The notes under the pieces were generated by a model. The model was given only the letters and a program-made list of their open reading frames with translations. It had not been told where the DNA came from and did not search any database. Of a DNA stretch of 64,000 nt, positions 1 through 9,144 are shown in pieces. The stretch spans positions 7,254,001 to 7,318,000 of the forward strand of contig NZ_AP022567.1 of NCBI RefSeq assembly GCF_010727475.1, in the 5' to 3' direction. Source of the stretch: Mycolicibacterium mageritense. GTDB lineage: Bacteria > Actinomycetota > Actinomycetes > Mycobacteriales > Mycobacteriaceae. Both the position numbers and the translations under genes were made by a program. Within the stretch, counting starts at the first letter, position 1. Each line of letters starts with the position of its first letter.

Positions 1-1
1 C

Positions 2-40
2 GCCTACGTGGGCTGGCGCCCGGAATCTGCCGAGCGCTGA
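2..40 (+). CDS. C-terminal tail of an upstream gene (partial)
   Basis: The first bases read in one open frame as AYVGWRPESAER followed by TGA, 48 nt before the next start codon. This may be the end of a plus-strand gene lying outside the window. Twelve residues are too few to name a family, and the frame could be open by chance in GC-rich DNA. Confidence 0.3.
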   Translation, partial: AYVGWRPESAER

Positions 41-88
41 AAGCGCCAACCGCCCCACAACGCTGCGACAGCGGATGAGAATTGACCG

Positions 89-955
89 ATGTCCTCGCGC
101 AGCGCTCCGGTGGACGGATTCCGATTGGCCTTCGATCGGCACGGCGTGGCAGGCGGGCCGCCCGTCGTGCTGCTGCACGGCTGGCCGGGCAACCGGCGGG
201 ACTACCGAAAGGTGGTGCCACTGCTGACCGACATCGCCGACGTCATCGTGCCCGACCTGCGCGGGTTCGGCGGCTCCGACAAACACGCCGTCGCGGTGCA
301 GCACTTCTACAGCGCGACGGCCCAGGCGGCGAGCGTGGTCGGGCTGATCAACGAGCTCAACCTCACCGACGTCATCCTGGCCGGGTACGACGTCGGCAGC
401 CGCGTGGCCCAGAGCGTGGCCCGCATGCACCCGCACCTCGCGAAGGCACTGGTGCTGTCGCCGCCACTGCCGGGTGCGGGCGATCGGGTGCTGAGCCCGC
501 ACGCTCAGCACGAATTCTGGTACCAGGCGTTTCACCAGTTGCCGATCGCCGACCGCCTGATCGACGGGAACCCGGAGATCGTCCGGGAGTACCTGCGCCA
601 CTTCTGGAACCACTGGTCCGGACCCGGATTCACGCTCTCCGAGGACGATCTGGACCGGCTCGTCGCGGACTACGCCCTGCCGGGTGCGTTCACCGCGTCG
701 CTCGGCTGGTACCGCGCGGGAGCAGGCACCGTCGCGCAGTCACTCACCGAGCTGCCGCCCGACCGCGCCGTCAAGATCCAGGCGCCGACCGCGGTGCTGT
801 GGCCACGACACGACCCGCTGTTCCCGCCGGACTGGGCCGACCGCCTCGACGACTACTTCCTCGACGTCCGGCTGCACACGGCCGACGACTCGGGCCATTT
901 CACGCCACTGGAAGTGCCCGACGCGTTCGCCGAACTGATTCGCGCCGCGGTCTAG
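89..955 (+). CDS. alpha/beta hydrolase, epoxide hydrolase-like
   Basis: 288-residue alpha/beta hydrolase, probably cytosolic. The oxyanion-hole motif HGWPGN is at residues 30-35. The nucleophile elbow GYDVGS has Asp101 rather than Ser, which is typical of epoxide hydrolases and haloalkane dehalogenases. Candidate partners are the Asp in WPRHDPLFP and the His in DSGHFTPLE near the C-terminus. The substrate cannot be read from sequence. The ATG is the first in the frame. The gene converges on the minus-strand methyltransferase 20 bp downstream. It could also be a fluoroacetate dehalogenase-like enzyme. Confidence 0.85.
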   Translation: MSSRSAPVDGFRLAFDRHGVAGGPPVVLLHGWPGNRRDYRKVVPLLTDIADVIVPDLRGFGGSDKHAVAVQHFYSATAQAASVVGLINELNLTDVILAGYDVGSRVAQSVARMHPHLAKALVLSPPLPGAGDRVLSPHAQHEFWYQAFHQLPIADRLIDGNPEIVREYLRHFWNHWSGPGFTLSEDDLDRLVADYALPGAFTASLGWYRAGAGTVAQSLTELPPDRAVKIQAPTAVLWPRHDPLFPPDWADRLDDYFLDVRLHTADDSGHFTPLEVPDAFAELIRAAV

Positions 956-975
956 CGAGCCCGCAGGCCGTCTCG

Positions 976-2229
976 TCACCGGTTGAGCGCGCGCGGGCCG
1001 GCGCCCACCGCGTCGGCAAGCAGCTGCACGAACCACGCCAGCACCGGCGCGCGCATGAGCCACCCCACCACGGCCCAGCCGAGCGAGATGTGCTCCAGCG
1101 CCGCACCGATGGCCCGGGTGCCTTGCAGGACCACGACATCCGACTCGTAGCGCACCCGTCGCAGATCCTCGGCGTGTTTCTCGGCGGGCTCGATCGCCAG
1201 CGCGACCGGGTGCCTGCGCTGCAGCCACCCGGCGACCTCGCTGCACGGGTCACACGACACCGCCACATAGATCCGGGCCTGCGCCCGGTTTGGATACGGC
1301 CGCCACCGCGCCAGCCAATCGTGCACCGAAGCGCGGTAGGCGATCCACTCGTCGCCGAAGCGACCCAGAAGCTGGTCGCGCTCATACCAACTCGCGATCC
1401 CGGCACTGAACACCACGCCCACCCCGGCGGCCATGACCAACCCGGCACTGTTCAGCACACCGGCGCCGACGAGCAGGATCAGGACCGCGGCGAGCTGCAT
1501 CGGATTGGCGACGAACGCGTACGGTCCTCCCGTCACCAACTGCGGTGGCGGATCCCACGGGAACGGCGTGCCGCCGTGGTGGGCGAAATCGGCGACCGCT
1601 CGCAATGCGATCACCACGACGACCGCGCCGGCCTGCAACAGCACCGAATCCGCGAGCCCACCGACGTCGACGTCCGACCACGAGGAGCCGGTGAGCGCGA
1701 AAGTCGTTGCCGGAATGGCGAACAGCAGAATCGCGCCGAACAACACCACCTGCAGGGTCACGCGGCACCACAGGTTGCGGCCCCGGGCCGTCGACCAGCC
1801 CAGCACCACGCCGGGCACCAGGCACACGGCCACGGCCAGCGCCTCGCCGTAGGCCCAGTCGGTGCGCAGCCGCACCAACGGCTCGAGGCTGCCCATCGCC
1901 AGCACATCGCAGGCAATCAGAACTGCCACGGACACAACGGGATTCACCCATCGTGCGAGCAGGACGGGCACCGCACCCCACAGCACGGCCCAGCCGAAGA
2001 TCACATCGATGGGCACCCCGGCCCACATCAGCCCCTCGGTGCCGAACGACCACCAGCCGGCTGCCACGGCGACGGCGTTGACCCCGGCGAGCCCCACCGC
2101 GTTCCACAGCGTGGCAAGCGCCGCACCGATCCGCCCGCCGGGTGCCGCCAGCCACAGCGCAGCGGCCAGCGCCGCTGACACCAGGACCGCGCCGCTGCGC
2201 AGCACGGTGACGTCCAAGCCCGTGGTCAC
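976..2229 (-). CDS. membrane methyltransferase (ICMT/PEMT-like) with C-terminal CxxC domain
   Basis: 417-residue integral membrane protein. The first 300 or so residues hold many hydrophobic segments and end in an isoprenylcysteine/phospholipid methyltransferase-type region, with the pattern GGPYAFVANPMQ and then a WYERDQ...YRASVHDWLARWRPYP stretch, suggesting SAM-dependent methylation of a lipid or lipid-linked substrate. A short domain follows, beginning IYVAVSCDPCSEVAGWL, with a CxxC that resembles thioredoxin-like or DCC-type folds. The start is a GTG overlapping the stop of the upstream gene by four bases (GTGA), so the two are translationally coupled. The longer in-frame extension upstream lies inside that gene and is not used. 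Substrate unknown. Confidence 0.75.
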   Translation of the reverse strand: MTTGLDVTVLRSGAVLVSAALAAALWLAAPGGRIGAALATLWNAVGLAGVNAVAVAAGWWSFGTEGLMWAGVPIDVIFGWAVLWGAVPVLLARWVNPVVSVAVLIACDVLAMGSLEPLVRLRTDWAYGEALAVAVCLVPGVVLGWSTARGRNLWCRVTLQVVLFGAILLFAIPATTFALTGSSWSDVDVGGLADSVLLQAGAVVVVIALRAVADFAHHGGTPFPWDPPPQLVTGGPYAFVANPMQLAAVLILLVGAGVLNSAGLVMAAGVGVVFSAGIASWYERDQLLGRFGDEWIAYRASVHDWLARWRPYPNRAQARIYVAVSCDPCSEVAGWLQRRHPVALAIEPAEKHAEDLRRVRYESDVVVLQGTRAIGAALEHISLGWAVVGWLMRAPVLAWFVQLLADAVGAGPRALNR

Positions 2230-3182
2230 CGGCCGAGATCGACGGCGTCGAGCAGATACGCCGCCGCGCGCTGCGTCACCACCGCTTCGATCGGCCCGAA
2301 ATACCAGGCCGGCGCGAGCCGCCGGGTATAGCTCAAGGACCAGGTGATCTCGGTGTGCCCGCTGTCGACGGCATGCCAGCTCACGTCCGACGAGCGCCAC
2401 GTGAGCCAGGTCGCCAGTGGCGTGGCGTCCGAAACCAGCAGGAATTGCACCGAATCCGCGGTGCGCGCGGCCACCTCGAAATCCACCGCTGACGGCGCTT
2501 CGCCCCAGTGGTGCGCGGCGACAAATCCCGGCCGGTGATGACCCCCTTCGAACATGACGGTGCGGCGTTGGCCTACCTGCAACGGGCCGCCGTGGTCCAG
2601 CAGAGGCTTGGGAAAGCCAAGGGCCAGCACACCGGGCGGTGCGACCTCGGACAACCGCAGTGGCCGGCCCAGGGCCGCGGCGACCTGGTCCGGTGTCGCG
2701 GCGACGATGCGGCTCGCGGACACGGTGTTATCGCCGGGCAGGGTCAGCGCGGGCACGACGCCTTCCATCGACACCACCAGCGCAAGGGCGGGCACGACCG
2801 CGATGCGGGCGGTGCCGGGCCGGTCGGACTTGCGGGCCGCGCCGACGATCAGCGCCACGACGATGCCGACCGCGTAGAACAGCGGCGCGGCGATGATCAC
2901 GCAGATGAACGTCTCTCCGGCCACCGGGATCGCCAACAGCAGCAGGATCGTGATCGCCTTGAGCGTCATGCCCATGATCCGGCCCGACGGCGCGGTCAAG
3001 GTCAGGATCAGCGCCAGCACCGTGGGGATGCCGATGTAGAACGCAGCCGTCTGCCCCAAGCCGAAGCCTTTGATCACCCGGAACAGGACCACGCCGACCA
3101 CGAACGCCAGGATCAGCCCGGCCAGCGACCATTGCGCGCGGCTCGGCCGATAGCGTCGCCGCTGCTCTCCCCCGTCGTCCAC
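2226..3182 (-). CDS. membrane-anchored SRPBCC (START-like) protein
   Basis: 318 residues. The N-terminal half has about four to five hydrophobic segments. The C-terminal half looks like an SRPBCC/polyketide cyclase ligand-binding domain (stretch WSLSYTRRLAPAWYFGPIEA near the end). START-like folds bind hydrophobic ligands, which fits the neighbouring membrane methyltransferase to which it is coupled by a 4-nt overlap. The start is GTG, 9 nt after the prcA stop, so it may be the distal part of the proteasome operon. No catalytic function can be claimed. Confidence 0.7.
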   Translation of the reverse strand: MDDGGEQRRRYRPSRAQWSLAGLILAFVVGVVLFRVIKGFGLGQTAAFYIGIPTVLALILTLTAPSGRIMGMTLKAITILLLLAIPVAGETFICVIIAAPLFYAVGIVVALIVGAARKSDRPGTARIAVVPALALVVSMEGVVPALTLPGDNTVSASRIVAATPDQVAAALGRPLRLSEVAPPGVLALGFPKPLLDHGGPLQVGQRRTVMFEGGHHRPGFVAAHHWGEAPSAVDFEVAARTADSVQFLLVSDATPLATWLTWRSSDVSWHAVDSGHTEITWSLSYTRRLAPAWYFGPIEAVVTQRAAAYLLDAVDLGR

Positions 3183-3191
3183 GGGCCGACT

Positions 3192-3920
3192 CTACTCAGC
3201 CGGCGTCGGCTCAGGCTCCGGTTCGGGCAGCAGTCCTTCGAGCGCCGCTCCGGTGATGCGCCGGAAGCACCGGCGCGGCCGCTTGGCGTCGAGCACGGCC
3301 ACCTCGAGGGTCGAGGGGCCGAGTTTACGTGGCTCCGAGCCTTCCGCACCCGCACTGAGTGCCTCGACCGCGATCTTCACCGCGGCCGCCAGATCGGCGT
3401 TCTCGGTGTAGGACTCACCGAGCTTGGCGACGATGGGCTCCGTCGTGCCGCCCATCACCACATAGTGCGGTTCGTCCGCGATCGACCCGTCGTAGGTGAT
3501 CCGGTAGAGCTCAGGGGCCTTCGTCTCGCCGTAGTGGGCGACCTCGGCCACGCACAGCTCGACCTCGAACGGCTTGGCCTGCTCGGTGAAGATGGTGCCC
3601 AGCGTCTGCGCGTACACGTTGGCGAGCTGACGGCCGGTGACATCGCGACGGTCATAGGCGTAGCCGCGGGTGTCGGCGTACTGGATGCCGCCGACGCGCA
3701 ACTTGTCGAACTCGCTGAACCGGCCCACCGCCGCGAAACCGACCCGGTCGTAGAGCTCGCTGACCTTCTGCAGGGAGCGCGACGGGTTCTCCGCGACGAA
3801 CAGCACTCCGCTGTCGTACGCCAGCACCACGACGCTGCGGCCCCGGGCGATGCCCTTCCGGGCCAGCTCGGAGCGCTCCCGCATCGCCTGCTCGGGCGAG
3901 ATGAAGTACGGGAAGCTCAT
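3192..3920 (-). CDS. prcA: 20S proteasome alpha subunit PrcA
   Basis: 242-residue proteasome alpha subunit. It forms the outer seven-member rings of the mycobacterial 20S core and gates entry of substrates delivered by Mpa. The N-terminus MSFPYFISPEQAMRERSEL and the body match mycobacterial PrcA along the whole length. Like other alpha subunits it lacks the catalytic N-terminal Thr. The C-terminus is acidic and proline-rich (EPEPEPTPAE). The ATG overlaps the prcB stop by one base (TGATG), which fits stoichiometric coupled translation. Confidence 0.98.
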   Translation of the reverse strand: MSFPYFISPEQAMRERSELARKGIARGRSVVVLAYDSGVLFVAENPSRSLQKVSELYDRVGFAAVGRFSEFDKLRVGGIQYADTRGYAYDRRDVTGRQLANVYAQTLGTIFTEQAKPFEVELCVAEVAHYGETKAPELYRITYDGSIADEPHYVVMGGTTEPIVAKLGESYTENADLAAAVKIAVEALSAGAEGSEPRKLGPSTLEVAVLDAKRPRRCFRRITGAALEGLLPEPEPEPTPAE

Positions 3921-4780
3921 CAGCCGTCACCTTTCGTCGCGGTGCGGCTTGCGATCACCTCACGAGCCAGCTCGGCGATCCGCGCCTCGGCGACCTCCTC
4001 GGCGCCCTCGACACCGATGGTCACCGCGGTCGGGTAGATGCCGCGGACCAGGTCGGGACCGCCCGTGGCGGAGTCGTCGTCGGCTGCGTCGTAGAGCGCC
4101 TCGATGGCCACGCGCAGCGCCGAATCCGCGTCGGTCACTTGCAGATACAGCTTCTTGATCGAGGCCTTGGCGAACAGTGAGCCCGAACCCACCGACTGGT
4201 AGCCCTCTTCCTCGAGGTTCCACCCGCCTGCGGCGTCGAATGACACGATGCGCCCGGCGTTCTCGGTGTCCGGATCGTCGACGTCGAAGCCCACCAGCAG
4301 CGGCAGCGCCACGAAACCCTGCAGGGCCGCACCGAGATTGCCGCGCACCATGGTGGCCAGCCGGTTGACCTTGCCGCGGAAGGTCAGCGGAACGCCTTCG
4401 ACCTTCTCGTAGTGCTCGAGCTCGACCGCGTACAGACGCGCGAATTCGACCGCGATCGCGGCGGTTCCGGCGATGCCCGTGGCCGTGTAGTCGTCGGTGA
4501 TGTGCACCTTCTGCACGTCCCGCACCGCGATCATGTTGCCCTGCGTGGCGCGGCGGTCACCCGCGATGACGACGCCGCCGGGGTATTTGAGCGCGACGAT
4601 GGTGGTGCCGTGCGGCACGACGTTGGTCGCGGTCGGGTTCAGCGCGTCACCGAGCCTGGCGGCGGGCAGCAAGTCGGGTGACTGCCTACGCAGCAGATCC
4701 GAGAACGACGACAGGTCGACGGCTACAGCTGGTGCTCCTGGGAGGGACTTGGGGAACGATAAATTCTCGTGCCAGGTCAC
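3920..4780 (-). CDS. prcB: 20S proteasome beta subunit PrcB
   Basis: 286-residue catalytic beta subunit, made with a propeptide of about 58 residues. Autoprocessing before Thr59 (context VVPHG/TTIVALKYPGG) exposes the N-terminal threonine nucleophile. The following stretch GVVIAGDRRATQGN is the conserved beta-subunit motif. Two beta rings form the proteolytic chamber inside PrcA rings. The ATG overlaps the pup stop by four bases and the prcB stop overlaps prcA by one, giving a tightly coupled pup-prcB-prcA unit. Confidence 0.98.
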   Translation of the reverse strand: MTWHENLSFPKSLPGAPAVAVDLSSFSDLLRRQSPDLLPAARLGDALNPTATNVVPHGTTIVALKYPGGVVIAGDRRATQGNMIAVRDVQKVHITDDYTATGIAGTAAIAVEFARLYAVELEHYEKVEGVPLTFRGKVNRLATMVRGNLGAALQGFVALPLLVGFDVDDPDTENAGRIVSFDAAGGWNLEEEGYQSVGSGSLFAKASIKKLYLQVTDADSALRVAIEALYDAADDDSATGGPDLVRGIYPTAVTIGVEGAEEVAEARIAELAREVIASRTATKGDG

Positions 4781-4971
4781 TGGCCGCCCTTTTGCACGTA
4801 TGCGCGCACGAAGTCCTCAGCGTTCTCTTCCAGTACGTCGTCGATCTCGTCAAGCAGGTCGTCGGTTTCCTCAGCGAGCTTCTCGCGACGCTCCTGGCCG
4901 GCGGCCGTGGTACCGGTGGGATCGTCGTCCTCGCCGCCGCCACCGCCACGCTTGGTCTGCTCTTGAGCCAT
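4777..4971 (-). CDS. pup: prokaryotic ubiquitin-like protein Pup
   Basis: 64-residue intrinsically disordered protein tag, MAQEQTKRGGGGGEDDD at the start and ending VQKGGQ. The C-terminal Gln is deamidated to Glu by Dop before PafA ligates it to substrate lysines. The helical segment binding the Mpa coiled coil corresponds to the acidic stretch ETDDLLDEIDDVLEENAED. An ATG five codons upstream is in frame, but the family starts at MAQEQ. The stop overlaps the prcB start. The ligase gene pafA is not in this window. Confidence 0.98.
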   Translation of the reverse strand: MAQEQTKRGGGGGEDDDPTGTTAAGQERREKLAEETDDLLDEIDDVLEENAEDFVRAYVQKGGQ

Positions 4972-5067
4972 CGCTGCCTCCTGCACTCGTCATCGGCGGG
5001 CTCACCGCCGCCCACCGGTCCTTCCACAGTACCGGTCTGTGACCGGTTTGCCCGGGATAGCGGGCCG

Positions 5068-6564
5068 TCAGGTCGTGAGCTGTTCGACCAGTTCGACCGC
5101 GCTGTCCACCGAATCCAGCAGGGCCCCGACATGCGCTTTACTGCCGCGCAGCGGCTCCAGGGTTGGAATCCGGACGAGCGCATCGCCACCCAGGTCGAAT
5201 ATCACCGAGTCCCAGCTCGCCGCGGCGATGTCGGCACCGAACCGGCGCAGGCACTCACCGCGGAAGTACGCGCGCGTGTCGGTCGGCGGGTTGTCGACCG
5301 CGTCGAGCACCTGCTGTTCGGTGATGAGCCGCTTCATCGAGCCGCGCGCCACGAGCCGGTTGTAGAGGCCCTTGTCGAGGCGCACGTCGGAGTACTGCAG
5401 ATCGACCAGATGCAGCCGGGGCGCCTGCCAGCTGAGGTTCTCGCGCTGCCGGAAGCCTTCGAGCAACCGCAGCTTCGCCGGCCAGTCCAGCAGGTCGGCG
5501 CACTCCATCGGGTCACGCTCCAGCAGATCGAGCACGTTGGCCCAGGTCTCGACGACATGGCTGGCCCGCGGGTCGGGGTCGCGGCTGTCGACGAGCTTGG
5601 CCACCCGGTCCAGGTAGATCCGTTGCAGCGCAAGCGCTGTCAGTTCCCGGCCGTCGGCGAGGGCGACCGTCGCGCGCAGCGACGGGTCACGGCTGATCAC
5701 GTGGACCGCGTGCACGGGCCGGGCCAGGGCGAGATCGGAGAGATCGATGCCCTCTTCGATCAGGTCGAGCACCAGCGAACTGGTGCCGAGCTTGAGGTAG
5801 GTCGAGGTCTCCGCGAGGTTCGCATCGCCGATGATGACGTGCAGCCGCCGGTACTTGTCGGCGTCGGCGTGCGGCTCGTCACGCGTGTTGATGATGCCGC
5901 GCTTGAGGGTGGTCTCCAGGCCCACCTCGACCTCGATGTAGTCGGCACGTTGCGACAGCTGGAAACCCGGATCGTCGCCCGAGGGCCCGATGCCGACCCG
6001 CCCCGAGCCCGTGACCACCTGGCGCGACACGAGGAACGGCGTGAAACCCGCGATGACCGCCGAGAACGGGGTCTGGCGGCTCATCAGGTAATTCTCGTGC
6101 GAGCCGTACGACGCGCCCTTGCCGTCCACGTTGTTCTTGTAGAGCTGCAGTTTCGCGGCGCCGGGCACGCTCGCGACGTGGCGCGCCGCGGCCTCCATGA
6201 CGCGTTCGCCTGCCTTGTCCCAGATCACCGCGTCCATCGGATCGGTGCACTCCGGAGCCGAGTACTCGGGATGCGCGTGGTCGACGTAGAGCCGCGCACC
6301 GTTGGTGAGGATCATGTTCGCCGCGCCGACCTCGTCGGCGTCGACGATCGGCGGTGGCCCCGACGACCGCGACAGGTCGAATCCCCTGGCATCGCGCAGC
6401 GGCGATTCCACCTCGTAGTCCCAGCGGGTGCGCTTGGCGCGCTGGATACCGGCGGCCGCCGCGTACGCGAGCACCGCCTGGGTCGAGGTCAGGATCGGAT
6501 TGGCGGTCGGATCCGACGGCGACGAAATGCCGTACTCGACCTCGGTTCCGATGATCCGTTGCAT
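5068..6564 (-). CDS. dop: Pup deamidase/depupylase Dop
   Basis: 498 residues, full length for Dop. The enzyme deamidates the C-terminal Gln of Pup and also removes Pup from substrates, using ATP as cofactor in a glutamine-synthetase-like fold. It starts MQRIIGTEVEYGISSP, with the nucleotide/metal-binding Glu residues of GTEVEYG. Asp95 lies in LYVDHAHPEYSAPE and matches the Asp known to be essential for depupylation. The long Dop loop region around residues 45-75 is present. It sits 80-100 bp upstream of pup and only 9 nt downstream of the ectD stop. Confidence 0.97.
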   Translation of the reverse strand: MQRIIGTEVEYGISSPSDPTANPILTSTQAVLAYAAAAGIQRAKRTRWDYEVESPLRDARGFDLSRSSGPPPIVDADEVGAANMILTNGARLYVDHAHPEYSAPECTDPMDAVIWDKAGERVMEAAARHVASVPGAAKLQLYKNNVDGKGASYGSHENYLMSRQTPFSAVIAGFTPFLVSRQVVTGSGRVGIGPSGDDPGFQLSQRADYIEVEVGLETTLKRGIINTRDEPHADADKYRRLHVIIGDANLAETSTYLKLGTSSLVLDLIEEGIDLSDLALARPVHAVHVISRDPSLRATVALADGRELTALALQRIYLDRVAKLVDSRDPDPRASHVVETWANVLDLLERDPMECADLLDWPAKLRLLEGFRQRENLSWQAPRLHLVDLQYSDVRLDKGLYNRLVARGSMKRLITEQQVLDAVDNPPTDTRAYFRGECLRRFGADIAAASWDSVIFDLGGDALVRIPTLEPLRGSKAHVGALLDSVDSAVELVEQLTT

Positions 6565-6573
6565 GAGATCAGC

Positions 6574-7452
6574 CTAGGTGACGGCGGTTGCGCGTCTGGC
6601 TGCCAGGTACTCGGGCCGCGGGCGCGGCGCCGCGTACGGCTCCCCCAGTGCGTTGTCCACCGAATTGAACACCAGGAAGATGTTCGACCGCGGCAGCGGC
6701 GTGATGTTGGAGCCTGAGCCGTGCAACAGATTCGCGTCGAACCACAGCGCCGTTCCGGGCGGACCGGTGAACTGGTCGATCCCGCACTGGTCGACGGCCT
6801 TGGTCAAGGTGTTCTCGTCGGGCACACCGATGCGCTGCGACACCAGTGAGGTGTCGTGGTTGTTGTCGGGCGTGGCTCCCACGCACGGGTAGAACGTGTG
6901 GTGCGAACCCGGTATCACCATCAGCGACCCGTTGTACGGATAGTTGTGGGTCAACGCGATCGAACACGACACCGCCCGGATCGCCGGCATCCCGTCCTCG
7001 GCATGCCAGGTCTCGAAATCGGAATGCCAGTAGAACCCGGTCCCCGTGAACCCGGGCATCAGATTGATCCGGGCCTGGTGGATGTAGACGTCGCTGCCGA
7101 GCAGTTGCCGCGCGACCGGCAGCACGGTGTCGAGCCGCACCACCTCGGCGACGAGTTCGCTGAGCAGGTGGGGCTCGAAGATCGACCGGATGGTGCCGCC
7201 CGGCTCACGGATCACCCGCGGATCGTCGGGATCGAGATCGGCTGCGATGCGGTCGAGTTCGTGCCGGAGCGCGGGCAGAGACTCCTCGGCGACGGTGTCC
7301 GGGCGGATCAGGTAGCCCTTGTCGGCGAAGCCGTCGAGAACGCCCTGCTTGAGCGGCCCGCTCGTGGCCTGCCCCCACACCACCGGATCCTGTCGCGGGA
7401 TCGGCGCGATCGCGTGGTCGAGCCGGGTGGGATAGGTGTCGCCCATGCTCAT
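6574..7452 (-). CDS. ectD: ectoine hydroxylase EctD
   Basis: 292-residue Fe(II)/2-oxoglutarate dioxygenase converting ectoine to 5-hydroxyectoine. The EctD signature FYWHSDFETWHAEDGMP is at about residues 140-156. It supplies His143 and Asp145 of the iron triad; the third ligand is likely His244 in NLLHGSGS. The start chosen is the ATG overlapping the ectC stop by four bases (ATGA). A second ATG lies two codons later, and the longer upstream extension falls inside ectC. The gene ends 9 nt before dop. Confidence 0.96.
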   Translation of the reverse strand: MSMGDTYPTRLDHAIAPIPRQDPVVWGQATSGPLKQGVLDGFADKGYLIRPDTVAEESLPALRHELDRIAADLDPDDPRVIREPGGTIRSIFEPHLLSELVAEVVRLDTVLPVARQLLGSDVYIHQARINLMPGFTGTGFYWHSDFETWHAEDGMPAIRAVSCSIALTHNYPYNGSLMVIPGSHHTFYPCVGATPDNNHDTSLVSQRIGVPDENTLTKAVDQCGIDQFTGPPGTALWFDANLLHGSGSNITPLPRSNIFLVFNSVDNALGEPYAAPRPRPEYLAARRATAVT

Positions 7453-7841
7453 GCGACCGACTGCGGTGGCGGGTAGGCGCCGGTCTCGTCGTGCACTTCC
7501 TGACCGGTGACCGGCGGGTTGAACACGCACAGCATGCGCAGCTGCTCGTCACACGTGACCCGGTGGCGCTCATGCCCGTTGAGCAGGTACATGGTGCCGG
7601 GGCCGAGCGGATGCTGCTCGCCGGTCTCCAGGTTGGTCAGCGTCCCGGTGCCCTCCACGACCCAGACCGCCTCGACGTGGTGCTGGTAGTGGAACTCGCT
7701 GACCGACGACGCGTTGATGGTCGTCTCGTGGAACGAGAATCCGACGCCGTCGCCGGCGAGGATGATCCGTTTGGATCGCCAATTGCCGTCGGCGACATCG
7801 CGATCGGTGCCGGTGATCTCGGCGGTGGTACGCACGATCAT
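7449..7841 (-). CDS. ectC: L-ectoine synthase EctC
   Basis: 130-residue cupin that cyclises N-gamma-acetyl-diaminobutyrate to ectoine with loss of water. Conserved features are the start MIVRTTAEI, the stretch FHYQHHVEAVWVVEGTG and the segment YLLNGHERHRV, which together carry the metal- and substrate-binding residues of the small barrel. It lies 16 nt after ectB and overlaps ectD, so it belongs to one ectABCD transcript. Confidence 0.97.
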   Translation of the reverse strand: MIVRTTAEITGTDRDVADGNWRSKRIILAGDGVGFSFHETTINASSVSEFHYQHHVEAVWVVEGTGTLTNLETGEQHPLGPGTMYLLNGHERHRVTCDEQLRMLCVFNPPVTGQEVHDETGAYPPPQSVA

Positions 7842-7857
7842 TGCGGTGTTCTGCTCC

Positions 7858-9144
7858 TTAGCTCAGGGTTGCGGAAACGGATTCGTCGAGGATGTCCAGG
7901 CCCTTCTCCAGGTCGGGCACGGGTGTGGTCAGTGGCGGCAGGAGCTTGACCACCTCGTCGGACGGGCCGCTGGTCTCCATCAGCACGCCGCGGTCGAACG
8001 CTGCGCGGCACACCTTTCCGGCCAGGTCGGCATCGTCGAACTTCAGGCCCTGCGCCATCCCGCGGCCACGGGCCGTGACACCGGTGTGCCGCTGCTCGAT
8101 GTCATCGAGGCGGGCCCGCACCAGGTCGCCTTTGCGGGCCGTCTCCTGCGAGAAATGCGGTGTCTTCCAGTAATTTTCGAGTGCCGCGGTGGCCGTGATG
8201 AACGCGGGGTTGTGCCCGCGGAAGGTGCCGTTGTGTTCGCCGGGCGCCCACACGTCGAGATCCCGGCGGAACAGCGTCAGCGCCATCGGAAGGCCGTAGC
8301 CACTGATCGACTTGGACAGCGTGACGATGTCGGGCACGATGCCTGCGGCTTCGAAGCTGAAGAACGGTCCGGTTCGGCCACAACCCATTTGAACGTCGTC
8401 GACGATCAGCAGGATGTCGCGGCTGCGGCACAGATCTGCCAGCGCCTGAAGCCATTCGATGCGCGCGACGTTGAGGCCGCCCTCCCCCTGGACGGTCTCC
8501 ACGATCACGGCGGCGGGCCGGTTGAGACCGCTGCCGGAATCGTCGAGGACGCGCTCGAACCAGTGGAAGTCCTCGGTGACCCCGCCGAAGTAGTTGTCAT
8601 AGGGCATCGGGGTGGCGTGCACCAGCGGGATGCCCGCGCCGGCACGCTTCATCGAATTGCCGGTGACCGAGAGCGCACCCAGGGTCATGCCGTGAAAAGC
8701 GTTGGTGAAGCTCACGATCGATTCCCGGCCCGTGACCTTGCGGGCGAGTTTGAGGGCCGACTCCACGGAGTTGGCGCCCGTGGGCCCCGGGAACTGCACC
8801 TTGAAGTCCAGCCCGCGCGGCTCGAGGATCACGCGCTGGAACGTCTCCAGGAAGCGCTGTTTGGCTTCCGTCGCGATGTCGAGCGAATGCACGATGCCAT
8901 CGGAGGCCAGGTAATCCAGCAGCGGCGCCTTGAGCAGCGGGTTGTTGTGGCCGTAGTTGAGCGCACCCGCGCCGGCGAAGAAGTCGATGTAACGGCGGCC
9001 CTCGGTGTCAGTGACCCAGGAGTCGTTGGCGCTCTGCATGACTGTCGGCCAGCCCCGGCAGTAGCTGCGGACCTCGGATTCCACCGAGGAGAACACCTCG
9101 GGCAGTCCGGCCTCGGTCAAGGGGGCGGTCTCGGCGAGCAGCAA
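7858..9144 (-). CDS. ectB: diaminobutyrate--2-oxoglutarate transaminase EctB
   Basis: 428-residue class III PLP aminotransferase making L-2,4-diaminobutyrate from aspartate semialdehyde with glutamate as amino donor. PLP residues are visible: Asp250 in LIVDDVQMGCGRTG and the Schiff-base Lys278 in VTLSKSISGYGLPM. The start is set at TTG (LLAETAPLTEAG), the usual N-terminus of EctB. A clear ribosome-binding site GGAAGGA (9151-9157) lies six bases upstream. The longer in-frame extension would overlap ectA and is rejected. Confidence 0.95.
   Translation of the reverse strand: MLLAETAPLTEAGLPEVFSSVESEVRSYCRGWPTVMQSANDSWVTDTEGRRYIDFFAGAGALNYGHNNPLLKAPLLDYLASDGIVHSLDIATEAKQRFLETFQRVILEPRGLDFKVQFPGPTGANSVESALKLARKVTGRESIVSFTNAFHGMTLGALSVTGNSMKRAGAGIPLVHATPMPYDNYFGGVTEDFHWFERVLDDSGSGLNRPAAVIVETVQGEGGLNVARIEWLQALADLCRSRDILLIVDDVQMGCGRTGPFFSFEAAGIVPDIVTLSKSISGYGLPMALTLFRRDLDVWAPGEHNGTFRGHNPAFITATAALENYWKTPHFSQETARKGDLVRARLDDIEQRHTGVTARGRGMAQGLKFDDADLAGKVCRAAFDRGVLMETSGPSDEVVKLLPPLTTPVPDLEKGLDILDESVSATLS

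Noticed and set aside
82..2178. Long plus-strand open frame of nearly 700 codons
   Set aside because: It is an Arg/Pro/His-rich shadow lying over the alpha/beta hydrolase and antisense to the membrane methyltransferase, both of which have real family motifs.
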